The notes below the pieces were generated by a model that had not been told where the DNA came from, did not search any database, and saw only the letters and a program-made list of their open reading frames with translations. The position numbers and the translations under genes were made by a program. This document shows, one piece after another, positions 7,864-17,471 of a stretch of DNA of 64,000 nt. Position 1 is the stretch's first letter. Each line of letters starts with the position of its first letter. The DNA lies in contig CBDDKR010000002.1 in assembly GCA_965230345.1 (NCBI GenBank), positions 2,604,001 to 2,668,000 of the forward strand. Direction: 5' to 3'. Source of the DNA: JADKBO01 sp965230345 (GTDB lineage: Bacteria > Bacteroidota > Bacteroidia > Chitinophagales > Saprospiraceae).

Positions 7864-9825
7864 ATGCCCATGACAAAAAGAAAACGAAAACCCCAACAAG
7901 AAAAACATTCTAGTAACAAGTCTACATCGATTTGGAGGACTGATTTGTATTTTATTTTGGGATTATTGTTGTTGACATTTGCAGTATTCTATAATACGAC
8001 CAATAATGGTTTTGTTAATTGGGATGATGACAAAAATTTCTATGAAAATATTCATATTACAAGTCTAGGTTCGGAGAGCTTTTGGGTGTTGACAAAGGAA
8101 ATTTTTTCTTCTACGGTAATCGGTAATTACAATCCATTGTCAATTTGGAGTTTTTTAATTGATATGAAGCTGTTTGGCTTAGAGGATCCAGCAGGTTGGC
8201 ATTTGATCAATATATTACTCCATTTAATAGGAGTACTCTTGGTGTATCTTATTGGTAGAAAACTAAAATTGGATTCCATTCCATCTTTATTCTTTGCTTT
8301 ATTGTTTGCGATTCATCCCATGCGTGTGGAGAGTGTGGCTTGGGTGACGGAGCGAAAAGATGTACTTTTTGGTGCTTTCTATCTTGGAGCCTTGTATCAT
8401 TATTTGAAGTACAAAATTGATAAAAACAAGAAGTCATTAAAATGGATTTATCTTCTTTTTGTGCTGTCTTTGTTGTCCAAGATACAAGCGGTAGCTTTAC
8501 CGCTATCCATGATTGCAATTGATTATTATTTGGATGGTAGGTTTGATTTGAAGAGCATTCTGAAAAAATGGCCATTCTTTTTACTCTCCTTAATAACTGG
8601 TTTGGTAGGTGTGTTTTTATTGAAAGAACAAGGAAGTATTGATTCTAATTCGGGTAATTTTGATTGGTGGCAGCGCATTTTCATAGGATCATATAGTTAT
8701 GTTGTATACGTGATTAAATCGATATTTCCCTATCGCATGAGCCCAATGTATCCCTATCCGAGTCAAATTCCTACGTTGTTTTATGTGAGTTTTCTTATTG
8801 TCCCATTGCTAGCTTGGATTATGTTGAAATGGTATCAAAAAGGGTATAGAAGTCTTGTATTTGGAACCTTATTCTTTACATTTAATATCGTTTTCTTATT
8901 ACAGGTGCTTGGAGCTGGGCAAGGGTTTTTAGCGGACCGATTCAGTTATATTTCTTACATAGGTTTGAACTTTGTATTGGCTTTTTATTTCCAAAGGATA
9001 ATAGAGAATTCTAAATTTAGAAAAATAGGTTTGGCTTTGGCGTTTATCATGATTGTTGTGTATTCTGGTATGTCTTATGCACAAAACCAAATATGGAAGA
9101 ATAGCGGTACACTTTGGAGTCATGTGTTGAAGTATTATACTAAGACAAAACTTCCTTATGGAAATAGGGCTAACTATTATAGAGACGAAGGTAGGTTGAA
9201 AGATGCATTGTCAGATTATAACAATGCTATTTCTATAGGAGAAAAAAGTAATGATTTAAGCGGATTATCTCAAACCTTCAATAGCAGAGCAAGATTGTAT
9301 TTTGATAGCAGCAGTCGGCGAGATACTTTACAGCTCGCTCTTAAAGATTATACAAAGGCTATAGAGCTAAATCCTGAAACAGCAGAGTTTTATTCGAACA
9401 GGGGAGCGACTTATGCAAGACTGGGAGATATGCAAAATGCCTTATCTGACTTAACTAAATCTATAGAAATTGATCCCAATCGAAGTGTAAGTTATATGAA
9501 TAGAAGCCTGATCTATCAATCATTTAGTCAATGGGATATGGTTGTTGAAGATTTAGAATCTTATGTGAGACTTAATCCATACAATGCCAATATCTGGTAT
9601 GAATTGGGTAAAGCTAGACTGAATGTTAATAACGCCATAGATGGTTTGAAGGCTTTTGATAAAGCAATTGAAATAAACTCTAATAATGGTTTGTTTTATT
9701 ATATGCGTGCAAAAAACAGGGCTGTTTTAAATAATAGAAGTGGAGCGGCAGAAGATGTTCGAATGTCTGAGTCCCTCGGTTTTAAAAATGTGGAGCCGGC
9801 TTTTAAAGCGGATTTAGGAATGTAG
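7864..9825 (+). CDS. TMTC-like multi-pass membrane protein with C-terminal TPRs
   Basis: About 650 residues. The N-terminal two thirds has roughly ten membrane helices and the hallmarks of the TMTC / PMT-like GT-C glycosyltransferase group: NWDDD in the first extracytoplasmic loop, HLINILLHLIGVLLVYLIGRKL, and HPMRVESVAWVTERKDVLFG. The last ~230 residues hold four to five tetratricopeptide repeats (for example DALSDYNNAISIGE, ALKDYTKAIELNPET, NALSDLTKSIEIDPN). Eukaryotic TMTC proteins transfer mannose to protein hydroxyls; a similar role in bacteria is inference. The frame extends to a TTG at 7849, but ATG codons at 7864 and 7870 are more likely starts. Confidence 0.82.
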   Translation: MPMTKRKRKPQQEKHSSNKSTSIWRTDLYFILGLLLLTFAVFYNTTNNGFVNWDDDKNFYENIHITSLGSESFWVLTKEIFSSTVIGNYNPLSIWSFLIDMKLFGLEDPAGWHLINILLHLIGVLLVYLIGRKLKLDSIPSLFFALLFAIHPMRVESVAWVTERKDVLFGAFYLGALYHYLKYKIDKNKKSLKWIYLLFVLSLLSKIQAVALPLSMIAIDYYLDGRFDLKSILKKWPFFLLSLITGLVGVFLLKEQGSIDSNSGNFDWWQRIFIGSYSYVVYVIKSIFPYRMSPMYPYPSQIPTLFYVSFLIVPLLAWIMLKWYQKGYRSLVFGTLFFTFNIVFLLQVLGAGQGFLADRFSYISYIGLNFVLAFYFQRIIENSKFRKIGLALAFIMIVVYSGMSYAQNQIWKNSGTLWSHVLKYYTKTKLPYGNRANYYRDEGRLKDALSDYNNAISIGEKSNDLSGLSQTFNSRARLYFDSSSRRDTLQLALKDYTKAIELNPETAEFYSNRGATYARLGDMQNALSDLTKSIEIDPNRSVSYMNRSLIYQSFSQWDMVVEDLESYVRLNPYNANIWYELGKARLNVNNAIDGLKAFDKAIEINSNNGLFYYMRAKNRAVLNNRSGAAEDVRMSESLGFKNVEPAFKADLGM

Positions 9826-9862
9826 GTAAGAAGAAAAGATAGGTGGCAGGGAGCTGCCTGAT

Positions 9863-9876
9863 GTGTTCCGGAACAC
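9863..9876. repeat. Perfect 14-bp palindrome between convergent genes
   Basis: GTGTTCCGGAACAC at 9863-9876 is fully self-complementary and is framed by a wider GATGT/ACATC pair. It could be a protein-binding site or part of the transcript ends of the two convergent genes. No function is assigned. Confidence 0.4.
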
Positions 9877-9891
9877 TTAAATACATCAAAA

Positions 9892-9923
9892 AGGGAATAA
9901 CAGATAAATCTCCATTATTCCCT
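9892..9923 (-). terminator. Intrinsic terminator of clpB
   Basis: Inverted repeat AGGGAATAA (9892-9900) and TTATTCCCT (9915-9923). On the minus strand the second arm runs into a stretch of five T, giving a rho-independent terminator about 120 bp after the clpB stop; it may also work weakly for the plus-strand gene that ends at 9825. Confidence 0.6.
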
Positions 9924-10041
9924 ATTAAACCCAATTAAACCAACTGTATGTATTTTGTATAACGTCTATGCAATTAATTAGTTCATTCAATTACTCGTTC
10001 GTGACCAATTATTACATAAAGCGGACAATTTTAGTGTTTTG

Positions 10042-12648
10042 TTAACTTACTAACTCTGGTTGACGTAGTACAATGGTGTCATCAAATACATCAATTAATA
10101 CCTTTGTATTAGTTGAAAGTTTATTAAGCAATATTTGTTTGGATAACTCATGTAGAAGTTTCTTCTTAATCACCCTTTTTAGAGGTCTTGCGCCAAATTC
10201 TGGATCGAACCCCTTTTCTGCTAACCAATTCTTTAATTCATCGGTAAAGTCTACTTCAATATTTTGTTCCAATAACAAGTTTTGCAAGTCATGCAATTGG
10301 ATATCCAATATTCCTTTGATGTCTTTTTTGCTTAGCGGTTTAAACATAATGACTTCATCAATTCTATTGAGAAATTCAGGTCTGACCGTTTGCTTTAATA
10401 TGTTAAACACCAATGCACTTGTTTGGTCAGCTACATGTGAGATCTCATTCTCTTGCACGCCTTCGAAACGCTCTCTAATGATTTCAGAACCGATATTGGA
10501 CGTCATGATGATAATGGTATTTTTGAAATTGGCAACTCGACCTTTATTGTCTGTAAGTCTTCCATCTTCAAGAACTTGCAGCAAAACATTAAAGGTGTCA
10601 GGGTGTGCTTTTTCAATTTCATCTAGTAAAACGACACTATAGGGCTTCCTACGAACGGCTTCAGTTAGCTGTCCACCTTCATCGTATCCAACATATCCGG
10701 GAGGAGCTCCTACCAATCTAGAAACGCTATGTTTTTCTTGGTATTCACTCATGTCAATTCTAGTCATCAAACTTTCGTCATTAAACAACAGTTCTGCTAA
10801 AGCTTTTGCCAATTCGGTTTTCCCTACACCAGTCGTACCTAAGAATAAAAAAGAACCTATTGGTTTATCCTGACTTGATAAGCCTGTTCGGCTTAATCTG
10901 ATGGCATTTGAAACAGCTTCTACAGCTTCAGTTTGTCCTACAACTCTTTGTGCTAATTCTTCTTCAAGATGAACCAATTTTTCCCGCTCACTCTGCAACA
11001 TTTTGGTTACTGGAATTCCAGTCCATTTGTTTACAATCTCAGCGATGTCCTCGGCGCCTACTTCTTCTTTTACTAGCATAGAACCGCCTTCTTGCATGCT
11101 TTTTATTTCATCCATCAATACTTTTAATTTGCTTTGAATCTCTGGAGTTTTACCATACCGAATTTCTGCTGCTAAGCTAAAGTTACCTTCTCTTTCGGCT
11201 CTAGCACCATCTGTTTTTAGTTGATCAAGCGATTCTTTTAATCTTTGGACTTTTAAAACGATTCCTTTTTCGTTTTCCCATTGAGCCTTTAGGACATTTC
11301 TCTTTTCTTCTAGATTGGCCAATTCAACGTTTATCTTTTGAATTTTAATTTTGTCCTCTTCTCGTTTCATGGCCTCTCTTTCGATCTCTAACTGTCTGAT
11401 CTTACGCTCCAACTCATCCAATTCCTCAGGCATACTATTCATTTCTAACCTGAGTTTAGCAGCAGCTTCATCAATTAGATCAATAGCCTTATCAGGAAGT
11501 TGTCTATCAGAAATGTACCTTGATGAGAGCTGAACTGCTGCAACAACGGCATCATCTGTAATATTGATTTTATGGTGAGTCTCGTACCGATCTTTTAATC
11601 CTCTTAGTATAGAGATCGCATCTTCTTCACTTGGTTCGTCTGCCACAACCAGTTGAAATCGTCTTTCTAGTGCTTTATCTTTTTCAAAGTATTTTTGATA
11701 TTCATCTAAAGTAGTGGCCCCAATTGCTCTTAGTTCTCCTCTTGCCAAAGCAGGTTTGAGAATATTTGCAGCATCCATTGCCCCTGAGGACTTACCTGCT
11801 CCAACCAATAAATGTATTTCATCAATGAATAGGAATATGTCGCCATCCGCTGAAATGACTTCGTTGATTACAGACTTCAATCGCTCTTCAAACTCACCTT
11901 GATATTTTGCACCTGCAATTAAGGCGCCCATGTCCAAAGAGTATATTTGTTTTGATTTCAAATCTGTAGGAACATCACCACTTACAATTCGGTGAGCTAA
12001 CCCTTCCACTATAGCTGTCTTACCAACGCCAGGTTCTCCTATTAATAAAGGATTGTTTTTTGTCCTACGCGCAAGAATATGTAATAATCTTCGAATCTCT
12101 TCTTCCCTTCCTATTACCGGATCTAATTTTCCTGAATTTGCCTTTTCATTAAGATTAACTGCGTATTTATTGAGTGCATTATAGGTGTTTTCTGCACTTT
12201 GGGAATTTACATTGTTCCCTTTACGCATTTCTAGAATAGCTGATTTTAAATTTGCCGATGTTATCCCATTGTCTTTAAGCATCTGTGATACCTGATCACG
12301 AATGTCAATCAATGCTAAAAATAGGTGTTCAACTGCAATGAATTCATCGTTCCAATCTTTAATAAGAATATTAGATTTTTGAAATAATTCAGCAGAAGTC
12401 CTAGAAAATACGGTATTCTCTCCATTACCTTTCGCATAGGATCGGAGTATATTCTCATTAACCGTTCGAATTACGGAAGGATTTATACCTAGTTTTTTGA
12501 TTAGATAATATGCTATACTATCATCACGGTCTAGCAAAGCCTTTAGAATATGACCAAGTTCAACAGAAGCATAATTGCCTTCAATAGCGTACTGTTGAGC
12601 TCTTTGCAACGTTTCCTGAGACTTTATGGTTAAATTGTTTAAATTCAT
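10042..12648 (-). CDS. clpB: ATP-dependent disaggregase ClpB
   Basis: Hexameric AAA+ chaperone of 868 residues that works with DnaK to dissolve protein aggregates after heat or other stress; cytoplasmic. Order of domains: N-terminal Clp-N repeats (1-150), NBD1 with Walker A GEPGVGKT near 205 and Walker B FLFIDEIH near 275, the long coiled-coil middle domain (about 405-525, ELERKIRQLEIEREAMKREE and following) that separates ClpB from ClpA/ClpC, then NBD2 with Walker A GTTGVGKT near 605 and the arginine-finger region around EFLNRIDE. Length and motifs are complete. It is transcribed alone, divergent from pbpC. Confidence 0.97.
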   Translation of the reverse strand: MNLNNLTIKSQETLQRAQQYAIEGNYASVELGHILKALLDRDDSIAYYLIKKLGINPSVIRTVNENILRSYAKGNGENTVFSRTSAELFQKSNILIKDWNDEFIAVEHLFLALIDIRDQVSQMLKDNGITSANLKSAILEMRKGNNVNSQSAENTYNALNKYAVNLNEKANSGKLDPVIGREEEIRRLLHILARRTKNNPLLIGEPGVGKTAIVEGLAHRIVSGDVPTDLKSKQIYSLDMGALIAGAKYQGEFEERLKSVINEVISADGDIFLFIDEIHLLVGAGKSSGAMDAANILKPALARGELRAIGATTLDEYQKYFEKDKALERRFQLVVADEPSEEDAISILRGLKDRYETHHKINITDDAVVAAVQLSSRYISDRQLPDKAIDLIDEAAAKLRLEMNSMPEELDELERKIRQLEIEREAMKREEDKIKIQKINVELANLEEKRNVLKAQWENEKGIVLKVQRLKESLDQLKTDGARAEREGNFSLAAEIRYGKTPEIQSKLKVLMDEIKSMQEGGSMLVKEEVGAEDIAEIVNKWTGIPVTKMLQSEREKLVHLEEELAQRVVGQTEAVEAVSNAIRLSRTGLSSQDKPIGSFLFLGTTGVGKTELAKALAELLFNDESLMTRIDMSEYQEKHSVSRLVGAPPGYVGYDEGGQLTEAVRRKPYSVVLLDEIEKAHPDTFNVLLQVLEDGRLTDNKGRVANFKNTIIIMTSNIGSEIIRERFEGVQENEISHVADQTSALVFNILKQTVRPEFLNRIDEVIMFKPLSKKDIKGILDIQLHDLQNLLLEQNIEVDFTDELKNWLAEKGFDPEFGARPLKRVIKKKLLHELSKQILLNKLSTNTKVLIDVFDDTIVLRQPELVS

Positions 12649-12937
12649 ATTGATATATAAGTTTCAGTAATTCATTAAAATAATCTTGTAACACATATCG
12701 TACTAATAATTGAGGAAAGTTGGTCGAAATAGAAACAAATATTCTGGAGAAATCAATACGGTATTGATTAGAATAGGATTTCATATTTCATCAACAATTC
12801 ACATGATGTTACGATTTTTATACGATCAAAAATGCATCCATTTGAGAAATCATGACAGATGTTCATGTTTGGTTTTATTTGGTGTGTTAAAATGTCATAG
12901 TGTTTTGATTTTCAATGACATAATGTCTTGATTGCGA

Positions 12938-15259
12938 ATGGTGAAGAAAAAACATATAGTACTCCTGGTTATATTCGGAATATTGATTTGGTATTATAAA
13001 TCCTTACCTGGTCAACTATTTAATGAATCATATAGTATTGTTGTCTTTGATCGAGATAGTACGTTGTTAAGTGCTCAAGTAGCGAAGGATGGACAATGGC
13101 GATTTCCACCTGTCAGCAGAGTGAGTAAAGAGTTTGAAAAGTGTATTTTGACTTTTGAAGACCAGAGGTTTTACTCTCATTTAGGTGTTGATCCCATAAG
13201 TGTTTTTCAAGCCTTCTTTCAAAATATTAATGAGGGAAAGATTGTTAGAGGAGCAAGTACAATCAATATGCAGATTATGAGGATGTCTATGAAGAATCAT
13301 GATCGATCTTGGTGGAACAAAATAATCGAAAGTATATTAGCTACTAGAATTGACTTTTCTTATTCCAAAGAGGAACTGTTGGCCCTTTATGCATCTCACG
13401 CTCCGTTTGGAGGTAATGTAGTTGGAGTTGAGGCTGCAAGTTGGAGATACTTTAAAAAACCTTCCAATTTGTTGAGTTGGGCAGAAAACGCTACGCTTGC
13501 TGTTTTACCTAATGCTCCAGGTTTAATTCATCCAGGACGAAATAAAGAAGCACTTAAAAAGAAAAGAGATTTCCTCCTGAAGAAGCTTTTGTCAGAGTCC
13601 ATTATAGACAGTATGGAATACCGACTAGCCATTTTGGAATCAATACCAGAAAAACCTTATCCAATAGACCAATTGGCGCCTCATTTGATGCATAGATCAG
13701 GTCAATCAAATAACATAACGACAATTGACATCGAAACACAATCTCTAGTGAATCGGATCTCTGAACAGCATCGCATAAGTTTGCATCCTAGCGGAGTTGA
13801 TAATATGGCGGTAATCGTTTTAGATACAAAAACAAAGGAGGTGCTAGCTTACTTTGGTAACCACTCAGGAAGCAGAAACGGTTGTCAAATTGATATGATA
13901 CGAAGAAAGAGAAGTACGGGAAGTCTGCTCAAGCCATTATTATATGCGAGTTGTTTAGATGGCGGACTAATTAACCCGAAGGAGTTGTTAAAAGATATAC
14001 CGACTTATATAGATGGGTTTCACCCAGAGAACTATCATAAGACCTATTATGGAGCGGTGCCTGCTAACCAAGCATTGATCGAATCTTTAAATGTTCCATT
14101 TGTACATTTGTTGAGGAGGTATGGAATCCAGCGTTTCATTCATAAACTCAACGCAATAGGAATCCAAGATATAAATCGAAGTAGTGAATTTTATGGGTTA
14201 TCTTTAATCTTGGGTGGAGGAGAAGCTTCCTTGTGGCAACTTACCAATGCATTCGCCAGTATGGGAAAAGTTCTGCTGGATTTTAATGAACACCAAGGAA
14301 AGTATGACTCGAAAGCTTTTGACCCACCTACATTGTATCAAAAGAGTGAGAAGGGAAATCCTGTTTCTTGGTCATTTAATCAAAATGAAATAAGTGTAGG
14401 TGCTGTTCACCATACTCTTGAGACGTTGTCTGAACTTAATCGTCCAGATCAAGAAGGCCAATGGTTAAGCTTCAGCTCTAGTAAGAAAATGGCATGGAAG
14501 ACGGGCACTAGTTTTGGTCATCGAGATGCCTGGGCAATAGGCGTCGCTCCTAATTATACCATTGGGGTCTGGGTCGGAAATGCAGACAACAAACCAGTGT
14601 ATGGTCTCACAGGTATTAAAGTTGCAGCACCAATTTTGTTTGATATTGCAAATTCTTTGCCTAATGTGAGTTGGTTTGATATTCCCTTCGATGATTTAAA
14701 ACTTAAGGTTAACTGTGGACGAAGCGGATTAATTGCATCCGACTATTGTCCCAGACTGGATACGACTTGGACAGCAACAAATGTCGAGTCAAGGATTTGT
14801 GAATATCATAAGAATGTAAATCTGGATGAGGACGAGAAAATGAGAGTGAATCACACCTGTTACAGTATTAATGGAATGAAGCAGAAAGTTTTCTTCGTGA
14901 TGCCGAGCGAGCAAGCTGTTTATTATCGAAAGTATCATTCCGATTTTGAAGCAATTCCTGAGTTTAAGCCCGATTGTAAATTTGATGGAGATCAAGGCAT
15001 TAGCATTATTTATCCACCTCAAAATGCCAATATATTTGTTCCAAGAGGATTGGATAATAAGCGCGAAGATGTTGTGTTTAAAGGTGATCATGTCAATCCT
15101 AAGATGCCTCTTCACTGGTATATTGATGAACAGTACATAGGAAAGACGCTATTGTTTCATTCCATAAAGGTAAAGACGAATCGAGGAATTCACATATTAA
15201 AAGTTGTTGACGGGAATGGTCAAAGTGTTGTAAGAGAATTTACTGTGAAATATGATTAA
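12938..15259 (+). CDS. pbpC: Penicillin-binding protein 1C
   Basis: Bifunctional class A-like peptidoglycan synthase anchored by one N-terminal membrane helix. The transglycosylase domain (about 45-220) has the catalytic Glu in FEDQRFYSH and the GASTINMQIMRM motif. The transpeptidase domain has SLLK (active Ser within RSTGSLLKP), SLN and KTG (AWKTGTSFGHRDAW). The C-terminal ~90 residues fit the BiPBP_C domain of PBP1C. The frame also opens at a TTG (12932), but the ATG at 12938 (MVKKKHIV) is the better start. The alpha-2-macroglobulin partner often found beside pbpC is not present here. Confidence 0.94.
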   Translation: MVKKKHIVLLVIFGILIWYYKSLPGQLFNESYSIVVFDRDSTLLSAQVAKDGQWRFPPVSRVSKEFEKCILTFEDQRFYSHLGVDPISVFQAFFQNINEGKIVRGASTINMQIMRMSMKNHDRSWWNKIIESILATRIDFSYSKEELLALYASHAPFGGNVVGVEAASWRYFKKPSNLLSWAENATLAVLPNAPGLIHPGRNKEALKKKRDFLLKKLLSESIIDSMEYRLAILESIPEKPYPIDQLAPHLMHRSGQSNNITTIDIETQSLVNRISEQHRISLHPSGVDNMAVIVLDTKTKEVLAYFGNHSGSRNGCQIDMIRRKRSTGSLLKPLLYASCLDGGLINPKELLKDIPTYIDGFHPENYHKTYYGAVPANQALIESLNVPFVHLLRRYGIQRFIHKLNAIGIQDINRSSEFYGLSLILGGGEASLWQLTNAFASMGKVLLDFNEHQGKYDSKAFDPPTLYQKSEKGNPVSWSFNQNEISVGAVHHTLETLSELNRPDQEGQWLSFSSSKKMAWKTGTSFGHRDAWAIGVAPNYTIGVWVGNADNKPVYGLTGIKVAAPILFDIANSLPNVSWFDIPFDDLKLKVNCGRSGLIASDYCPRLDTTWTATNVESRICEYHKNVNLDEDEKMRVNHTCYSINGMKQKVFFVMPSEQAVYYRKYHSDFEAIPEFKPDCKFDGDQGISIIYPPQNANIFVPRGLDNKREDVVFKGDHVNPKMPLHWYIDEQYIGKTLLFHSIKVKTNRGIHILKVVDGNGQSVVREFTVKYD

Positions 15260-15314
15260 ACGGGGAATTACTCTCGAAAGAATATCGTTTGATTAGTAGA
15301 ACTGAAAAATTGAT

Positions 15315-15959
15315 ATGATTTTAAATCCAACAATTAAAGCTTGTTTTCTCAGTGCACTTTGTATAATTTTTATAGGAATTGGGTGCACTAAGAATTGTAT
15401 GGAAAAGCGAATTGGTGAAGTGCATTTTAGTGAAAGGACACAATCTTATTTTCCAAAGGACGATTCTATAACTTTTATCCTTGAATCGGGAGAAACTGAA
15501 GCGCTTAATTTGAAGAAAGATTCAAATACATATCATTTATGTGTCAACGTGATTTGTGAGACTTTGGACCCGTATAAGGATGATATTTGTGAATATATAG
15601 AAACTGATTCTAAGTATTATACGTATTGGGATGATAAAAAACAACCGATTCTACATTTGAAAGCTTATTTTGAGAAAGAGAGTGATAGCTCTTCAGATCT
15701 TGCTGAAATTATTGAGCTTGGTTTGAGTCATGGGAATGGCTATCACTCGGGTCAGCTGATAATAAATGATGCAAATGGAGTGAATATAAATCCGTTGACT
15801 TTTCAGACAGATATAGATATCCATAGTCATTCAGGGCTAAAAATTAAAAGTTATCGTAATGTTTACCATTTGAAAAGCGAAGATGGTGAAGTGATGTTGA
15901 AAGAGGGAACTGGAGTTGTGGCGTTCAAAACATCTGGGGTGTGGAGAATAATGGAATAA
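15315..15959 (+). CDS. Hypothetical lipoprotein
   Basis: A 214-residue protein with a lipoprotein signal: hydrophobic ACFLSALCIIFIGIGC with a candidate lipid-anchored Cys at about residue 24, just before TKNCMEKR. The mature part is acidic and beta-rich with several Cys and a repeated Glu-Asp/Ser pattern; no known domain is recognised. It lies 55 bp after pbpC on the same strand and may be co-transcribed with it. Function unknown. Confidence 0.65.
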   Translation: MILNPTIKACFLSALCIIFIGIGCTKNCMEKRIGEVHFSERTQSYFPKDDSITFILESGETEALNLKKDSNTYHLCVNVICETLDPYKDDICEYIETDSKYYTYWDDKKQPILHLKAYFEKESDSSSDLAEIIELGLSHGNGYHSGQLIINDANGVNINPLTFQTDIDIHSHSGLKIKSYRNVYHLKSEDGEVMLKEGTGVVAFKTSGVWRIME

Positions 15960-16051
15960 GATAGATGGTCTTGTTTGAGGATAATTTAGGCAAATTATTT
16001 TCATTGGTTATAAATAAGAATTGATTTAAAGAACGAATGGCAGCAATCTAG

Positions 16052-16059
16052 TATATTTG
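16052..16059 (+). promoter_or_regulatory. -7 promoter element for the Fe-S oxidoreductase genes
   Basis: TATATTTG matches the Bacteroidota -7 consensus TAnnTTTG. No good TTTG is found at the -33 position. Transcription from it would start near 16066, only about 14 nt upstream of the ATG at 16080. Confidence 0.45.
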
Positions 16060-16079
16060 CAAGATTACAAATAGTACAG

Positions 16080-17429
16080 ATGCAGCAAATTGTTTTTATT
16101 CTTATACTTTTAGCAGTAGTTTACTTTTCTTATAAAGCGTACAGCAAGATTTGGCGAAATATCCAGTTCGGTGGTGATATCAAGTATACGCTAGATAAAA
16201 ATCAATCATGGCGAAATGTATTGTTGGTGGCTTTTGGACAGAAAAAAATGTTCAAGAGATGGATTCCAGCGCTTTTGCATGGATTCATTTATGTAGCATT
16301 TCTATTGACTCAAATTGAATTGATCGAAATAATAGTGGATGGAATAACCGGTAGTCATAGGATATTTGCACAACCATTAGGTTTTCTTTATACGTTGATT
16401 ATTTCTTTGATTGAAATTCTATCTTTTCTAGCATTGATTGCGACTATTGCATTCCTTTGGAGAAGAAACTTACTGAAGTTGCCAAGATTTGTGAAAAGTG
16501 AAATGAATGGTTGGCCTAAGTTGGATGCCAACCTTATATTGCTTGGAGAGTTCCTTTTAGTACTTGGTATTTTTACCATGAATGGTGCCGATTCTGTACT
16601 GCAAAATCTTGATCCAGAACATTATCCCTCGACAGGAACACTCCCCATTAGTGGTATACTTGGACCAATGATCTTTGAAGGGCTTGATCAATCTGTCCTT
16701 GTTGTTTTAGAAAGAGCTGGATGGTGGTTACACATATTGGTGGTTTTCGGATTTATATTGTACTTGCCGATAAGTAAACATTTACATATTTTCCTTGCCT
16801 TTCCAAACACCTTTTTTGCTCGACAGAATTCAAGGGGAGAAATGGAAAATATGCCGGCAATTATGAATGAAGTGAAATCTATGTTTGGTCTTAGTGTGGA
16901 TCAAGAGATGGACATGAATGCTGAATTGCCAACTTTTGGTGCCAGTGATGTAAAAGATCTATCATGGAAGAATCTATTAGACGCATATACATGTACTGAA
17001 TGTGGAAGATGTACAGATCAATGCCCTGCGAACCAAACTGGGAAAAAACTTTCTCCTCGAAAGGTAATGATGGATGTTAGAGATCGAGCAACTGAAATTG
17101 GTGAGAATATAGATCAAAATTTGGTAGAATTGATTGATCCTTCCTCTTCAGATAAAGAATCGCTCTCTATAGAAAATTATCAGGATGGAAAATCTCTTTT
17201 CGATAGAATTGCTAAAGAAGAGATTCATGCTTGTACAAGTTGTAATGCTTGTGTAGAAGCATGTCCTGTCATGATTAATCCACTAGATATAATACTTCAA
17301 TTGAGAAGATATGAAATATTGACGGAGTCTGCTGGTCCTGCGGATTGGATGCCAATGTTTACTTCTCTTGAAAATCAAGGTAGTGTATGGCAGATACCAG
17401 AACCACGTGATAATTGGAGAAATAACTAA
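16080..17429 (+). CDS. Membrane-bound 4Fe-4S dicluster oxidoreductase subunit (HdrD/GlpC-like)
   Basis: A 449-residue protein with about five N-terminal membrane helices (residues 1-240) similar to the cytochrome-b-like part of nitrate reductase gamma subunits, then two 4Fe-4S ferredoxin motifs: CTECGRCTDQCP and CTSCNACVEACPV. It probably passes electrons between the quinone pool and a soluble partner. The next gene encodes a CCG-domain protein, and together they form a split version of the membrane-plus-CCG oxidoreductases found widely in Bacteroidota. The physiological substrate is unknown. Confidence 0.86.
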   Translation: MQQIVFILILLAVVYFSYKAYSKIWRNIQFGGDIKYTLDKNQSWRNVLLVAFGQKKMFKRWIPALLHGFIYVAFLLTQIELIEIIVDGITGSHRIFAQPLGFLYTLIISLIEILSFLALIATIAFLWRRNLLKLPRFVKSEMNGWPKLDANLILLGEFLLVLGIFTMNGADSVLQNLDPEHYPSTGTLPISGILGPMIFEGLDQSVLVVLERAGWWLHILVVFGFILYLPISKHLHIFLAFPNTFFARQNSRGEMENMPAIMNEVKSMFGLSVDQEMDMNAELPTFGASDVKDLSWKNLLDAYTCTECGRCTDQCPANQTGKKLSPRKVMMDVRDRATEIGENIDQNLVELIDPSSSDKESLSIENYQDGKSLFDRIAKEEIHACTSCNACVEACPVMINPLDIILQLRRYEILTESAGPADWMPMFTSLENQGSVWQIPEPRDNWRNN

Positions 17430-17471
17430 TCAAGATTTTCAAGGACAAATTGTATTGATAATAAAGATAAT

